Source of the DNA: Datnioides undecimradiatus | Taxonomy: Eukaryota; Chordata; Actinopteri; Lobotiformes; Datnioididae | DNA length: 64,000 nucleotides | Direction of reading: 5' to 3' | Assembly (NCBI GenBank): GCA_008933995.1 | Contig: WARS01000065.1 | Coordinates: forward strand, 124,001-188,000 | Shown here: piece by piece, positions 47,500-58,384 of the stretch | Layout of the letters: the number at the start of each line of letters is the position of its first letter | Numbering within the stretch: the first letter of the stretch is position 1 | Program-made: the position numbers and the translations under genes | Notes under the pieces: model-generated | Databases searched by the model: none | What the model was told of the DNA's origin: nothing | Seen by the model: the letters and a program-made list of their open reading frames with translations, nothing else

Positions 47500-47665
47500 G
47501 CCGGTTATTTGTTACCTGGTCCCTCAAGATGGTAAATCCCAGTGGGAGTGGAAATTGTCTGATGCAAAATAAGATGTTGAGTGCTGGCGCAGATAAACGC
47601 CAACATATTTGCATGCAGGCGAACATGCTCCGCTGCAGGTGTGTGTGCACGCGGTACGATCTGAG
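47500..47665. promoter_or_regulatory. Candidate conserved non-coding element
   Basis: Non-repetitive sequence with GGTAAATCCCAGTGGG, GATGCAAAATAAGATG, CAGATAAACGCC and ATATTTGCATGCAGG (octamer-like ATTTGCAT). The density of POU/Fox-like sites suggests an element. Inference only. Confidence 0.28.
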
Positions 47666-47948
47666 CCGGAGGTCATTTGAAGAGCAACGCTTCCAGACCC
47701 GAAACCCGGCCTCGCTGCCCTGCTCCCGTTACACTTGATGGGTCTCTCAACACAGGCCGGTGCCCTCAGTGCCATGCTGTGCCGTGCTGCGCCAAGAATG
47801 TGCCCATACTGAGTCCAAGCAGCTAACCTCATTCCTACCAGGGCACTGCAGCCTCCATAAACCCAACAACAACAACCCAACATATCCTCACCAACACCCA
47901 CAAGCTCACACACTTTGTTTTGTGGAACACACACGAGCAAACATTTCA

Positions 47949-47950
<2 letters not shown>

Positions 47951-47989
<39 letters not shown>
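47951..47989 (+). repeat. (CA)19 microsatellite
   Basis: Perfect CA run in intron 1. Confidence 0.98.
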
Positions 47990-47991
<2 letters not shown>

Positions 47992-49085
47992 AGGCACCAG
48001 AAATACTCTATTTTGTCTGATAATGATGATTGATGCCCATCCAAAAACCGCTCCGCAGCAAAACAAATGGCGGTCTGCTCCATAAATCAATCGGTCGGGA
48101 GGGGCGTCACTGAAAGCCCACATTGATCATCACACAGGCCAAATGTTAGCATCTCCAAATCATTTATTCCGGGCACCATTTCATGCACAACATCTGCCGC
48201 ACTGGCAGAGACAGAGGGCGGAACCTGTTACAGAACAACAGAGGAAGTCGGCTGCTGGTGACGCAGGGCGTAAGAGCGCGTGGCCATATTTCTTTCTGTT
48301 GACTGATGGGGGGCGGTCAGGTTGTGTGTGGCTAATGAGCATAAACTTGTCAGAGCCTCTGCTACTCAAAGTAAAGTAGTGAAGTCCTTGGAGTTATCAG
48401 TAACTGTTTCCACAAAGCACCAAATGTGACCAGATCTGCGGCTGCTGTTTGTTACGTGTGGCCCCTGCAGAACACTAAAGGTGTCAGCGCGGGGTCAGAG
48501 TGGGAGCACAGCAGAGGTGTACCGTGTGAAAACCTGAGACATCTTTATATGGGCTGTAATAAACCTCCACAGTGAGTGAGTACTGTAAAACTCCTTTCGG
48601 GAGCATCCTTTCGGAAACAACGATGAAATGAAGCAATTTTAAAAGCCCACTGGCTTGTAGCAGGTTAATTTACTGTGTTTTACTGTACAGCTGTTCATTT
48701 CTGCATCTTCACTGCGCCGCTACAGAGGAGGAGGCATCTTTTAACTCTTTGAACTCTGGGCAGCTCCTGCCTGCTTTTCACTCCTTTTATCTACAGGCCC
48801 GTGGTACGGTGCGAGTCACTGCGTGTGCGTTTGTGAGCGTCAGTGCTCGGAGGATGTAAAAGCCACATCGATGAGGCTTCTCAGAGCCTTATTTCGTGAA
48901 CCTGAAACATGGACAGTCATGCTATGCAGACACTGTATGTTTGTCACCTATTCTCAGTGTGGGTGCTTGTACTGAACATAAATGCAGAGCCCTTATGTCA
49001 AACACCTACTTCAGTTATGGTCAAAGAAATACACAGCAGAGATGTGCGAAACTGCTCAAACTGCAAGATGACACGCTCGGACGTC

Positions 49086-49240
49086 CATCCGATGGTCTTA
49101 CAACCAGATCATCGATCAATCGAGGCGATTAATCAATGCATCACCGCCGCCCCTCAAACTGAGCATCAGACGGGAACCAACCCGGCCCGAAATTCGATCC
49201 AAATTAATCAGGGGCGATCAACTCGGGGTCGGGAATCAGG
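49086..49240. promoter_or_regulatory. ATCGAT/ATCAAT-rich candidate element
   Basis: The stretch 49107-49135 carries ATCATCGATCAATCGAGG and GATTAATCAATGCATC; 49195-49225 adds TTCGATCC, AATTAATCAGG and GATCAACTC. ATCGAT and ATCAAT cores are typical of Onecut and PBX-type sites. The clustering stands out against the flanks. Confidence 0.32.
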
Positions 49241-50329
49241 CTTAATTTGTGCTTCAGATGAACAACAGTAACGCTGTGCATTAATAATGCAGCGACTAAC
49301 AAAGCACTGCACGCACGCAGATGGCTCTATCTCACTGTCAGTACAACCGGGTTGCTTTTGCGTCACAACGGAAGTCCGATCAATGTGTGGGCATCAAACT
49401 TTGGCTGTGTGCCATCACACAGAAACATCAGTGTCATGGTTAAAGTTGAGACCTGAAGGGAAGTTTACCTCTCCAACTGTATTTCTGTTTATTTAGTTAC
49501 GAGGCTGTTGCGAGCTCTTGCTTCCTGTCACTGACATTTCCTCATTTTTTTCCAAGGCCAACCTTAATCCTACACGTATAAACGCTCATGTATAATCCAT
49601 CAAAACTCTTGAATACCACCAGAGAAATCATATAAATCACTTTGACATAGTCCCGGTTACCTTATTAGTAAAAGAACAATACATCATGTCTGAAGACAAA
49701 CCCATTAACACCTGCTAACATCTGGCTTTTGGCTCAAATGACTCTGCAACAGTCGCTCCAGTTCAGCACCGAGATGCTATGACGAATAGCCAGGAACACT
49801 GTTGTTATTTACGGCACATGGGTATGGTATGGTGCAAGATGCAACACAGGCAACACGGTGAGGTGAGAGAGCTTCACCTGATTTGACGGGGGGAGGAAAT
49901 AAGGAGAAAGGTCACTGGCGCAGTAAGAGACCGTGTGATGTTTTAAAAAACACCTTCTGATGGAAGGATGGAAGGAGCACAAATATAATAACCAATCACA
50001 TCCTAATGTTTTACTTGTTACATTCATTCATGTGTTTAAATGTGTCCCATGCTTCATTGTGTCTCCCCACCCTAAAGCTCCATCCCGCCGCAGCATCATG
50101 AAGCTGCATTATGTAAACGCACCGAGACAGGAGCAGAACAAGGGTAAACAAACAAACCGAAAGATTAGAGGCCCATACATAGGACGTGCATCACGCTCGC
50201 TCCTGATCCACCAACAATGGAGCCAGGGTTACGTAACGCGGCGGCACAATACCTACAGGATCTCTGCCATTGTGGCATCCGGTGACGAACTGACTGGCCC
50301 AGAGACAAGATGATTAGACACGGTGGGAA

Positions 50330-50565
50330 AATACGGCGAGCGTGGAGAGATGGGGGAGAGAGAGAGAGACAGTTAAAAGAAAGCAAGATGTCCTTGAGAA
50401 GATAAGTGAGTGGTGTGGAGGGGTGGGGGACATGGTGGGAGAAAGGAAGAAAAGAAAGTGAAATAGAAAGAGGTTGGAGGATGGAGGAGAGAGGGAAGGA
50501 TCTGATAAAGAGAAAGAGAGAGAGAGAGAGAGAGCGACAGAGAGAGAGAGAGAAATATAGTCCTC
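50330..50565 (+). repeat. Purine-rich block with (GA)n runs
   Basis: GA runs at 50355-50368, 50513-50534 and 50540-50553 sit in purine-rich DNA. They explain the local Arg/Glu-rich and Ser/Leu-rich frames. Confidence 0.88.
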
Positions 50566-50721
50566 CCTGGTGTAGCCCGTCCAGAGTGTCCGGTCTACGA
50601 GGCAGTAAATCGCCCCAGTCAATGTGTGCTCTCCAAACGCTGCCGCACATTATTGATAAATCAGTGTGTGTTAATGAGAGGAGCTGGTGTGGCCTGATGA
50701 ATCACGGCACAACAATGAGCC

Positions 50722-50895
50722 TCACACACACACACACACACGAACGCGGAGTCTGGTCCAGGTGTACGTGCTCGCTGCTGTCACGCCGTCATTTGTCGTT
50801 TGTCTCCGGCAGGAACGTGCACGTTTGCTCCCTCTCTCACACACGCACGCACACACACACACACATGCACGCACACTCACGCGCACACACACACA
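50722..50895 (+). repeat. Cluster of short CA tracts
   Basis: CA runs at 50722-50741, 50848-50865 and 50883-50895 with CACG/CGCA interruptions. Confidence 0.9.
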
Positions 50896-51599
50896 AATCA
50901 TTTTGCAGTAGCTAGATGAGCGCTCGGCCCCCGTGCTGCAGTCACAACTCCGAGTGGTTTTCTATCCTGTTAACAAAAGAGAGGAGGGCTTCCACAGCAG
51001 CTCCAGCAGGCAGTCAGAGGACAACACAAGCTATTTCAGTTTCGCTTTGATATCCAATAGGCGGCTTAACATCCTCATTAGATCATATCAGCCCCACACA
51101 CACACAGACACACACACACACAAAACACACGCAAAGCCAGGGTGAAATTATCTCTCTCCCACACTCCCTACATATATCATCATGCAATCTCATCATTTGT
51201 TGGTGTGTGTGTGCACTGATTAGTTTGTGTCAGTGTGCGTAGGTGTGTTTTTATGTTTATATCTGTGCAAGTGTGCGTCCACAATTATAGATATACACGT
51301 GTAGATCTGCTAATGCTAGCTTGCTTGTCTGCGTGCGTGTGTGTTTGTGTGTGAGTGTGCGTGCAGGGCAAGCTGACCTTGTTATAAGCTGAGTGGGCTG
51401 TAGTGCTGGGGCATCATTAGTATGGGTTAGGTGAGGGTTAGAGGGTGTGCGTGTGTGGTGTGTGTGTGTAGAGGTGAGGGGGTGACAGAGTGGGGAGAGA
51501 TGCAGAATGACAGTGTGCGAGGAGAGGTGGGGGGGTCAGGCCAGGACATGCAAACACACGTCAGCCCCCCCCTCCAAACATCCGTCACTTAGAGGCAGG

Positions 51600-51790
51600 T
51601 AGGTAACGAGTGTGTGGGGACACACACACACACAGTGCACACATTTGGTCTTAACTGCAACTCCTCCTCTGCTACAATAGCCTCAAATGGCCTTCTACAG
51701 TACAGAGGGAAGTTATCCAGTCACAATGCAGACTCGCACAAAGAGATGCATGATAACATCTACACACACACACACACACACAAACACAGT
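51600..51790 (+). repeat. Two short CA tracts
   Basis: CA runs at 51620-51634 and 51761-51782 with non-repetitive sequence between them. Confidence 0.9.
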
Positions 51791-53040
51791 CACAGAAGCA
51801 CCACTATATGTGAGGTGCCATTAGTTCATCTGCGGGAAGTGTCACAACAAACTGGACTTCAAATGCGGTGCCCGCGCTTTTAAAACACGGCCACAGAAGT
51901 TTGGTCTCAAGGTCCGAACTCTTATTAAAGTGGAAGATAAACGACGGATCGCTTTCTATTTCAGTTTCCGAGGTGAAACAAGCTTGTGACACGTCCTGAG
52001 AGGTCAGAATTAAACGAAAACTGTCACAAGGTATTGTTTTTATTTTTATTAAATGCATATTTCTAAAATCTAAAAAATATGAAATGTGAATGTGTGTTTT
52101 TAGTCAAGAGTGACGTTTAACAATGGCGCCCAACTTGTCCCAAACTACGTCATGTATTCCTCCGAGGCACACGCCACTCTGTTCTTATTCTTTAGGCTTT
52201 CTTGGGGAGTCACGGTGTGTAACATCGAGCTGCGGCGTGACGCCTGAGTGAGCCGCTCCCATGCCAGCAGAGGCAGGTACAAGCGAAGCCAGCCTAACAT
52301 CCTCTCCCAGCCTAACATCCTCTCCTCTTCAGTGCAAACACACAGCTGGATGCGAATGCGTAACATCTAATCAGGTTGCAGATGAAAGGTTATGAGTGAA
52401 ATCCGACCGTATTCGGTCGATGCAAGAAGAAACAACCGATGATATTCAAAACATATAAGGGTAGAGTTTTACCAGGTTTTGCTACATGATGGTGGCACGG
52501 TAGTTAAGCAGCTGCACACTTGCTTTTATCGGCAGCTGGTTCCTGAAATTGACTCTAATATCAAGAGGCTTGTTTAAATGGAAGTACGGCACAATAAGGA
52601 AACAGACAGTGGAAACACAACACACAGCTGGTACTACTACAATGTTAATCCACTGACCCAGAACGTTGCCTACGCGCCACTGGTGAAACTTTCCACGTTC
52701 CACTAATTGGCGTAACCTGCAACCTGAGGGGTGTCATACGGCTTTGGTCTGCTCCTGACTGGTGCTCAACGGCACATGTTAGGTATTTAACCCGCAAACA
52801 TAATAATGAGTGTCAATGCCTTCATTTGCAATCCTGACACACTGTCCCTGTGAAGTATCGCAGTAAGAATAGAGTGTTTATGTTGCATTGTAATACAATA
52901 GGACAAGTATTAAGTCTGTAACATGCCATGCTGTTATCAGGTGTCTGAAAACTGGGTGTTTTAATGTACGAGCTGCGGGTAGCTCCTACAATCTTATCGT
53001 CCCTGATGTGTGTGCATGAAAATCGAGATCCACTGCCCTG

Positions 53041-53230
53041 ACAAAAGTCAACAGAAGCCAGGAGCAGGTAACCAGAGCCAGCGGAAGGCAACACCACAAT
53101 GGAAGCCGTCGTAAAAACAATGGGAACCAACCAAAATACGAGACAATGCTTGAGACTGCGAGCCGCGGGATGCGGAGTGCGCCAACAGCAGCCAAATGAT
53201 GCCAGTAGAAACAATGGAGGCCAGTTGGAG
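53041..53230 (+). repeat. Quasi-repetitive GCCAG/CAATGG-rich stretch
   Basis: Variants of caatggaagcc occur at about 53097 (caatggaagcc), 53118 (caatgggaacc) and 53211 (caatggaggcc), among several gccag and aagcc phrases. It may be a decayed tandem or dispersed repeat. Confidence 0.3.
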
Positions 53231-53274
53231 GCAAAGTGAACGCAGGCTGTAAAGCAGGCCGCTGTGAAGTCCTG

Positions 53275-53276
53275 CC

Positions 53277-53310
<34 letters not shown>

Positions 53311-53320
53311 GGTGGAGGCT
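53275..53320 (+). repeat. GGA/AGA trinucleotide-like repeat
   Basis: Imperfect (GGA)n with AGA variants, about 45 bp. Confidence 0.92.
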
Positions 53321-53639
53321 ACGGCTCAGGAATATTCTGGTCGTTTATGCCTGGCCAGAGGTCAACTGTGGCCTCGGGCTGGAGCTCAGAGAAGGAGGGA
53401 GGAGCTCACACACGAGGAGAATACACATTCACATACACCAGCTAACACACACGCATTCATGGGTCAACAGTGTCCTCCATATGGTGCACACCATACACAC
53501 ACACACACACAGACTCCTTAAGAGAATGACAAAGATGCACACTGCCACACACACACAGTACTTAACACAGACCCCTGTAAATCACAACCTGAACTGGTGG
53601 AGCTGGTAACGCGTCTCTAACCACAGCCCGCACACATTG

Positions 53640-53895
53640 TCCCCTGATTACCATAATAAATCCATACGAGTGTGTGAGAAGCACCGGGCCCATTAGGGTG
53701 GAAATGGTTTCAAACAATGGGCATGGTGCACGCGTGGCCTTTTCCCAAAGAGCTGGCACTGCCACGACCGTCCGACATATTTTACAACCGTAATTACAAT
53801 ATAGAGAGCAGCAGCCACTGTGGCAGATGCCGTTTCCAACATTAGAGGTTCCCCACGTAATTATCATGATGAACTTGGCACACTGTGGTAATAAA
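53640..53895. promoter_or_regulatory. Candidate conserved non-coding element
   Basis: About 250 bp without simple repeats, including GATTACCATAATAAATCC, CCGGGCCCATTAGGG, ACAACCGTAATTACAATATAG and CACGTAATTATCATGATG. It lies 1.4 kb downstream of exon 1 in transcript order, a common position for intronic enhancers. Inference only. Confidence 0.35.
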
Positions 53896-53985
53896 TATCA
53901 CAGAACACACACACTTAAGCGGGATGGGAAAAGACACTTACGTACTGTGTGTGGAAGTGCACTGGGGTAGATGGGAGGGGGGAAC

Positions 53986-54006
53986 ACACACACACACACA
54001 CACACG
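53986..54006 (+). repeat. (CA)10 microsatellite
   Basis: Short perfect CA run in intron 1 near exon 1. Confidence 0.93.
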
Positions 54007-54524
54007 CAAGCAGACTGGTGAGGTGAGGACAAGCTTATTCCGGGAACACACACACGCACAGACTTAAGATACACACACCCACACTGTTGTATAGAGTGAC
54101 TAAAAACAATACAGGATGATGTTTACCTTGCATATACTTGTTTATATGACAAAAGAAAGTTAAGAAGCCTTGTAAGGATTATTATTCCAGTGGAAACTCA
54201 AATGCATGTATGACTTCTGAAAGACAAATCGCAATATACCTTTAAGAAATGACTTCAAAACAAACCAAATGAAAACAAAATGCTACTATTTATCTTATAT
54301 ATCATTCAATCTTTACTGAATAGAGGTCAAATAATATTAATACCCCTAATACACAAGTTAAAATGGCCTGTGAAAGTACAGTTTGTTCACAGCCGTAGCT
54401 CCGCTGGGGTGTGAGTGTGTGTTTTTACTGCTGAGTCTTTATCTAAATTTAGAAATGTGTTTCCAAACAGATCCAAAAGGTTTCACCCAGGCCGAATGTC
54501 CTCCGAAGGAACCGCGCCGTTACT

Positions 54525-54539
54525 GGGGGGGGGGGGGGG
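54525..54539 (+). repeat. G15 homopolymer
   Basis: Run of 15 G on the plus strand (C15 in the fgf11 transcript). Confidence 0.95.
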
Positions 54540-54649
54540 CATCGACATTTCGCAATCATCCAGACATTATATCAACACTGCGGAGGAATTATTCTCCAAA
54601 ATTCAATTCATCTTTGGCTCGTAATGTCGGAAAGCGTCAGCATATGCAG

Positions 54650-54865
54650 CACAGACACACTCATCACACAAATCAGGTGCCTCTGTCTCATTTAGCTCCG
54701 ATGAATAATTTTGCTATTACATTTAACATGCAAACACACAAGACAAATTAGGCCGCGCTGTGTTTCACTTGCCTTGAGGGAAGCACAGGGAGAGTAATGG
54801 CCCCCAGAATTGCAAATGAGGCGCCTCTTGACATTTTTATATCATAGTAAATCACCGTATGTATG
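54650..54865. promoter_or_regulatory. Candidate conserved non-coding element near exon 1
   Basis: Contains GATGAATAATTTTGC, CATTTAACATGCAAAC, ACAAATTAGGCC and AATTGCAAATGAGG (octamer-like GCAAAT on both strands). It lies about 450-650 bp inside intron 1. Inference only. Confidence 0.33.
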
Positions 54866-55257
54866 AGCCAAGTTCGTTGTGTGCTTGCAGATTACCGGCG
54901 TGTGTCTGGATGTGTTGACATGCGCCTCAACAAAGTCATCACTACAGTCACAACACGGGCTAGGTCATGCCTCTGGTCACTGGTACAAATCTGTGGGTAT
55001 TAAGCTGGAATTTACTCTGTCCATTTCCTGTAGTGCTATAAATACAGGACATGTTGTGTGGAGCTACCGGGAAGATGGGCTGGGATGTTTCCCAGATTCA
55101 GATTAAGTCCTGCACTGGAAATTACAGGCTGGGGATGTTCTCTATTGAGGCTTTACAGTTGAGGATTAATCTGTAGTCTGGCAAGTCAACCATTAAAATC
55201 CAGTTATCCAGTACAGGCAGAAAACGGAGTGAAGACGAAGAGAAGATGAAGAGGGTG

Positions 55258-55280
55258 TAGGAAGGAAGGAAGGAAGGAAG
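55258..55280 (+). repeat. (GGAA)n tetranucleotide repeat by the exon 1 donor
   Basis: About five GGAA/AGGA units, 30 nt inside intron 1 after the exon 1 donor. Confidence 0.92.
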
Positions 55281-55309
55281 CATGAAAAGGTGACTCGGTG
55301 AGAACTCAC

Positions 55310-55502
55310 CTGGTCTTTTCTCCATTTTTCTCCCTCGACTGCCACATAGTCGAACCTTCGATATTAATATGAGGATTTGCTTCTGGCAGAGCGACTTGTT
55401 GCTCTTTGGGCAGGGCTTGCGCTTGCTGGCGACCTGCCGGTTTGCTTGGGGGTCCTTGACCTCCCTGCGCTGGCGAATAAGGGAGCTGGCGAGAGCGGCC
55501 AT
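55310..55502 (-). CDS. fgf11: fgf11 (FHF3) coding exon 1, A-type N-terminus
   Basis: This exon encodes the first 64 residues of an FGF homologous factor and the first base of codon 65. It begins [11 protein letters not shown], the signature start of FGF11; the paralogues FGF12, 13 and 14 start MAAAIAS. A basic Lys/Arg-rich stretch follows, then [18 protein letters not shown] at residues 37-54, close to the FGF11 A-isoform. There is no signal peptide, as expected for an intracellular FHF. The family binds the C-terminal tail of voltage-gated sodium channels, and A-type N-termini act as a particle causing long-term channel inactivation; the basic segments can also act as nuclear localisation signals. 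The start codon (55502-55500) has a strong context, with A at -3 and G at +4. The exon ends at a consensus donor, G|GTGAGT (55309-55308), in phase 1, matching exon 2. The frame continues open 5' of the ATG only through GC-rich untranslated-looking DNA. Whether this is fgf11a or fgf11b is not resolved. Confidence 0.96.
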
Positions 55503-55780
55503 CTTCCCAGCGCTGACCCTGCCGCCGCCTCACCAGCCTCTGGCGGCTCGGTGGCGCCCAGGTGTCGGGGGGTACCGTGGGCCACCCCCCTGCCCGCTCA
55601 CCCAGGGCGACGGAGCACCGCTGAGGGAGGGGTGCAGAGCGGAGGAGGGGCCTTCCGAGGATGGAGCAATGCAATAGGGATGTAGGCAGAAAACGATGGA
55701 GAGGAAGGGAAGAAGGGGAGGAGGTGGAGGAAATAAGGGTGGATCCCTGAAAGGCCCACCCAGATCTGACAACCGGTGCC
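55503..55780 (-). promoter_or_regulatory. CpG-rich 5' UTR / proximal promoter candidate of fgf11
   Basis: Directly upstream of the fgf11 start codon the DNA becomes strongly GC-rich, with about a dozen CpG dinucleotides between 55510 and 55625 (clusters at 55521-55560 and 55605-55620). The rest of the window is AT-richer and CpG-poor. This fits the CpG-rich 5' UTR or promoter of a neuronally expressed gene. No TATA box is evident, and no polypyrimidine acceptor is seen just upstream of the ATG, so the first coding exon probably continues as 5' UTR. The transcription start cannot be placed from sequence alone. Confidence 0.5.
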
Positions 55781-56279
55781 CCGTTGAGATTTGGATTGAT
55801 GATAGCCTTTAAACGTCCTTTTGGTTGTTTGTTTTCTGGTTGGGACTGAGGTTCAGGTGAAGCCTTGATACGTCACTGTTCCTCTGTTGGGACAAGTCAT
55901 GTTGTTATCCACCCAGAAACCAATGCACCGTGGCCGACGTCTTCTAGTGCCTCTGTCCCACTATAACCTCACCCCCCTGCTGGAGCCCCAACGAAGTTTG
56001 ACTCAATCCCGTCCTAAAAGGTTCAGCAACACAAGCATTCGCCGCATGATGAAACCCAAACAAAGATCAAGCTTAGTCCTCTTATCGCGCTCAGTCCCGA
56101 ATCGATTCAGCAGGATGAAAAACGTCCAAATACCAACTCTCCAAAATAGGAAGTGACACTGTCGGGACGCACAGCAGCTCCTTTTCCTTCTGTCCCTCAC
56201 CTGTAAAATTCCTCCATTCCAAACAAAGACCAAGAGAAGTAGGAGAAGAAGTAAGGGACTGTCCGACCTGAGGTATCAG

Positions 56280-57205
56280 CTCCGCAAGCTGGGGCGAGGA
56301 TGAAGGGATGAGGGTGGACGTTGATGGACAGAGTGCGGCTTGTTCCCTCGCTGTCTCTCAAGCTCTCCTGGCATCACCCTCGCGTTCACCCGCACCCTGA
56401 GAGAAGGAAGGAAAAAGACGGGGGCTTGATAAATCCAGCATTTCCCAGAGATAGAGGTGACATTCATGAACGTGAGAGCGCAGGGATAGAGAGACAGACG
56501 GGGACACAGAAAGAGAGAGGGGAGAGGGAGGGAGAGAGTGCAGTGAGTCTATCTATCCCCCCTATCGGATCGGGCTCTCCAACTCTCTCGGCAGCGCTCT
56601 ACACCACAGCAGAGCGCAGCGCTGTGTCCTTCAGCCACGCATGCCGCCTCACAGCTGGGAGAACGAGGGATGAATGAATGGAGGGAGACGGAGAGGGAGG
56701 GAGGGAGCGAGGAGGTAGAGGAGATGAGGTGAAGGGGAATAGGAGTGGGGGTGGGGGGTGCTGGCAGGTAGCCGTGCCTTACGGTAGACGCTGTATCGCC
56801 GCTGCTCATGGGAGAGTCTTCACTGGTGGGTGACAGTAGTCCGGTCTGGTTCTGTTGAGTCCAGCTGCACAGTGTGAGTCCCTGTGTGAGCATCCGTGTG
56901 TGTGTGTGAGTGAGTGAGAGAGAGAAAGAGAGACGGGTAAAAAGTGTGTCTCTCCCGAACAAGGCACCTCTCAGCCTCAGCGCACACGTGTGAGGGAGTG
57001 AGTGTGCGTGAAGGAGCGGCACAGTGTGAAGGTGTACGGGTGTGAGGGTGTGTGACAGAGGCGGCATGTACGTATGAGAGTGTGTGTGGGAGTGTGTGTG
57101 TGTGTGTGTGTGTGTGTGAGACTCGCTCTCTTGCTTGTCCCCTGTTCACAGTGCATTACCGAGAGAGTGCTGGCAGCGTGCTTCACATGCTCCGTCTCTC
57201 CCTCC

Positions 57206-57254
<49 letters not shown>

Positions 57255-57430
57255 TCCCTCCCTCACTCACTCTCAAATCTATTTCCCTAAACCCTCCCCT
57301 TTGCTCTTCATCCTCCCTCCCTTTTCTCCTCCCCCTCTGTCACTCCAATCCCTCCTTCAATGTCTGTGATTCAAAGTCTCTTCCTCCCTCTGTCTCCCCT
57401 ATTCTCTTTATCACTTCTCCGGTAACGTAT
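56280..57430. other. Upstream low-complexity block: purine-rich, GT, CT and CA tracts
   Basis: Upstream of fgf11 the sequence is GA-rich (56400-56750), then GT-rich (57091-57118), then pyrimidine-rich (57180-57430) with (TC)n(AC)n at 57214-57254. Frames of 100-172 codons on both strands here are composition artefacts (Ser/Leu/His/Thr-rich). Confidence 0.82.
57214..57254 (+). repeat. Compound (TC)12(AC)8 microsatellite
   Basis: TC run directly fused to an AC run. Confidence 0.96.
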
Positions 57431-58384
57431 GAAGCCAGGCTGAGCCGGGCCGGGTCAGTGCTGGGGTGCCCCCGCCACCCCGATTCACCCTCCCACTCTT
57501 CCGCCCCACCCCACAGTCTCTGATGTGATGTTGGCTTAAAGAGACAAACTGAGCATGGTTTTCAGTGCTGCGCTCTCAGCTATGACAAGGATGTATAGAT
57601 GCCGTGACACAGTCTGAGTCAGTCGGGACCTTGCGTCACCGTCATCACATCATCCATGCGTCTGTTAATGCATCAGTGAGTCGCACAAACACGCCGCTCA
57701 TACCATACACAATCAGTCAGACGTCACACACACTATGAACAAGCCAACAGTTTGGCCAGATTAGTTTAAAGGTTAAAAGTGTTTGCACCCTGAATTTCAA
57801 TCCTAAACTTTAGCGTGCAGATACAACAACAACAACGGTGGCAGGTTAAAGTTGAACCAAAGAAGCTGATATGAAATTGGTATGAAGAATTCATCCACTT
57901 TCATTTTATTTTGACTTTGAACAAAAACCCAGATTAGCTTTCCTGCTAAAGTTTGCAGGCAAGATGGCTAATTAGCTAGCCCGCTGTAGCCCATGAACAG
58001 CATGTACCCATACCTACAAATGTCACTTTGGCCCTTTTCATTGCTGGAGACGTCCTTAATAACCCTGACAACACTCTGCCTGCCCATGTCTGCTACGTTA
58101 AAGTGTAAAATTGGTTACTCTTTGTCTTGTCCCTCGCCGGTGCTCAGCCTGCCAGGCGGTGTCAATCACGCACAGACACCAACACCCCCCTCCAGCTGCT
58201 GTCAATCCAACATGCACCGACCCGCCCCTCCAGCCGGCTGAGAGGAAATGGAGCATTTCTAAAATTTCCCCAAAGACTCTTTCTTTCCTTCCTTTTAATA
58301 TTAAATCAGTAATATCTTTGATACAGGAAGACATTGGCGTTATTTATGACTGCATTCTGCCCAGCTAACTTGGTGAATGCATTT
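57431..58384. other. Upstream non-coding DNA; nothing recognised
   Basis: Mixed sequence with short frames up to 85 codons, none with a recognisable domain. It carries a short ACAACAACAAC run near 57826. Confidence 0.6.

Larger units (their letters stand above)
16286..55309 (-). other. fgf11 intron 1 (39 kb); no nested gene recognised
   Basis: This large first intron carries more than twenty CA/GT microsatellites, several purine- or pyrimidine-biased islands (26771-27300, 28224-28905, 31440-31820, 40685-41110, 50330-50565) and quieter stretches of mixed, AT-leaning sequence with homeodomain-like TAAT/ATTA motifs. All frames longer than 100 codons inside it are low-complexity or lack any recognisable domain. 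No tRNA, rRNA or other structural RNA gene was recognised. Unlisted stretches longer than 300 bp within it (for example 17000-18600, 18800-20500, 37000-39600, 41900-43300) show nothing I can name. Confidence 0.85.
4244..55502 (-). other. fgf11: fgf11 gene span in this window (5' part of gene)
   Basis: The three exons define a partial minus-strand gene of at least 51 kb. The joined frame is continuous for 136 codons with no stop or frameshift and compatible phases at both junctions, so this is an intact locus and not a processed or decayed copy. Large first introns are usual in FHF genes, where they can hold alternative first exons and neural enhancers. I looked on the minus strand of intron 1 for a short alternative first exon ending in phase 1 before a GT donor and recognised none, but such exons can be as short as four codons and would be missed by eye. 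Exons 4 and 5 lie outside. Confidence 0.93.

Noticed and set aside
56180..56330. CAG|GTGAGG donor-like site on the minus strand at 56201-56199, as a possible upstream non-coding exon of fgf11
   Set aside because: No convincing acceptor lies just upstream of the start codon at 55502; a 5' UTR intron cannot be supported.
56549..57067. 172-codon minus-strand frame upstream of fgf11
   Set aside because: It is His/Thr/Ser/Leu-rich low-complexity translation of GT and GA tracts with no domain.
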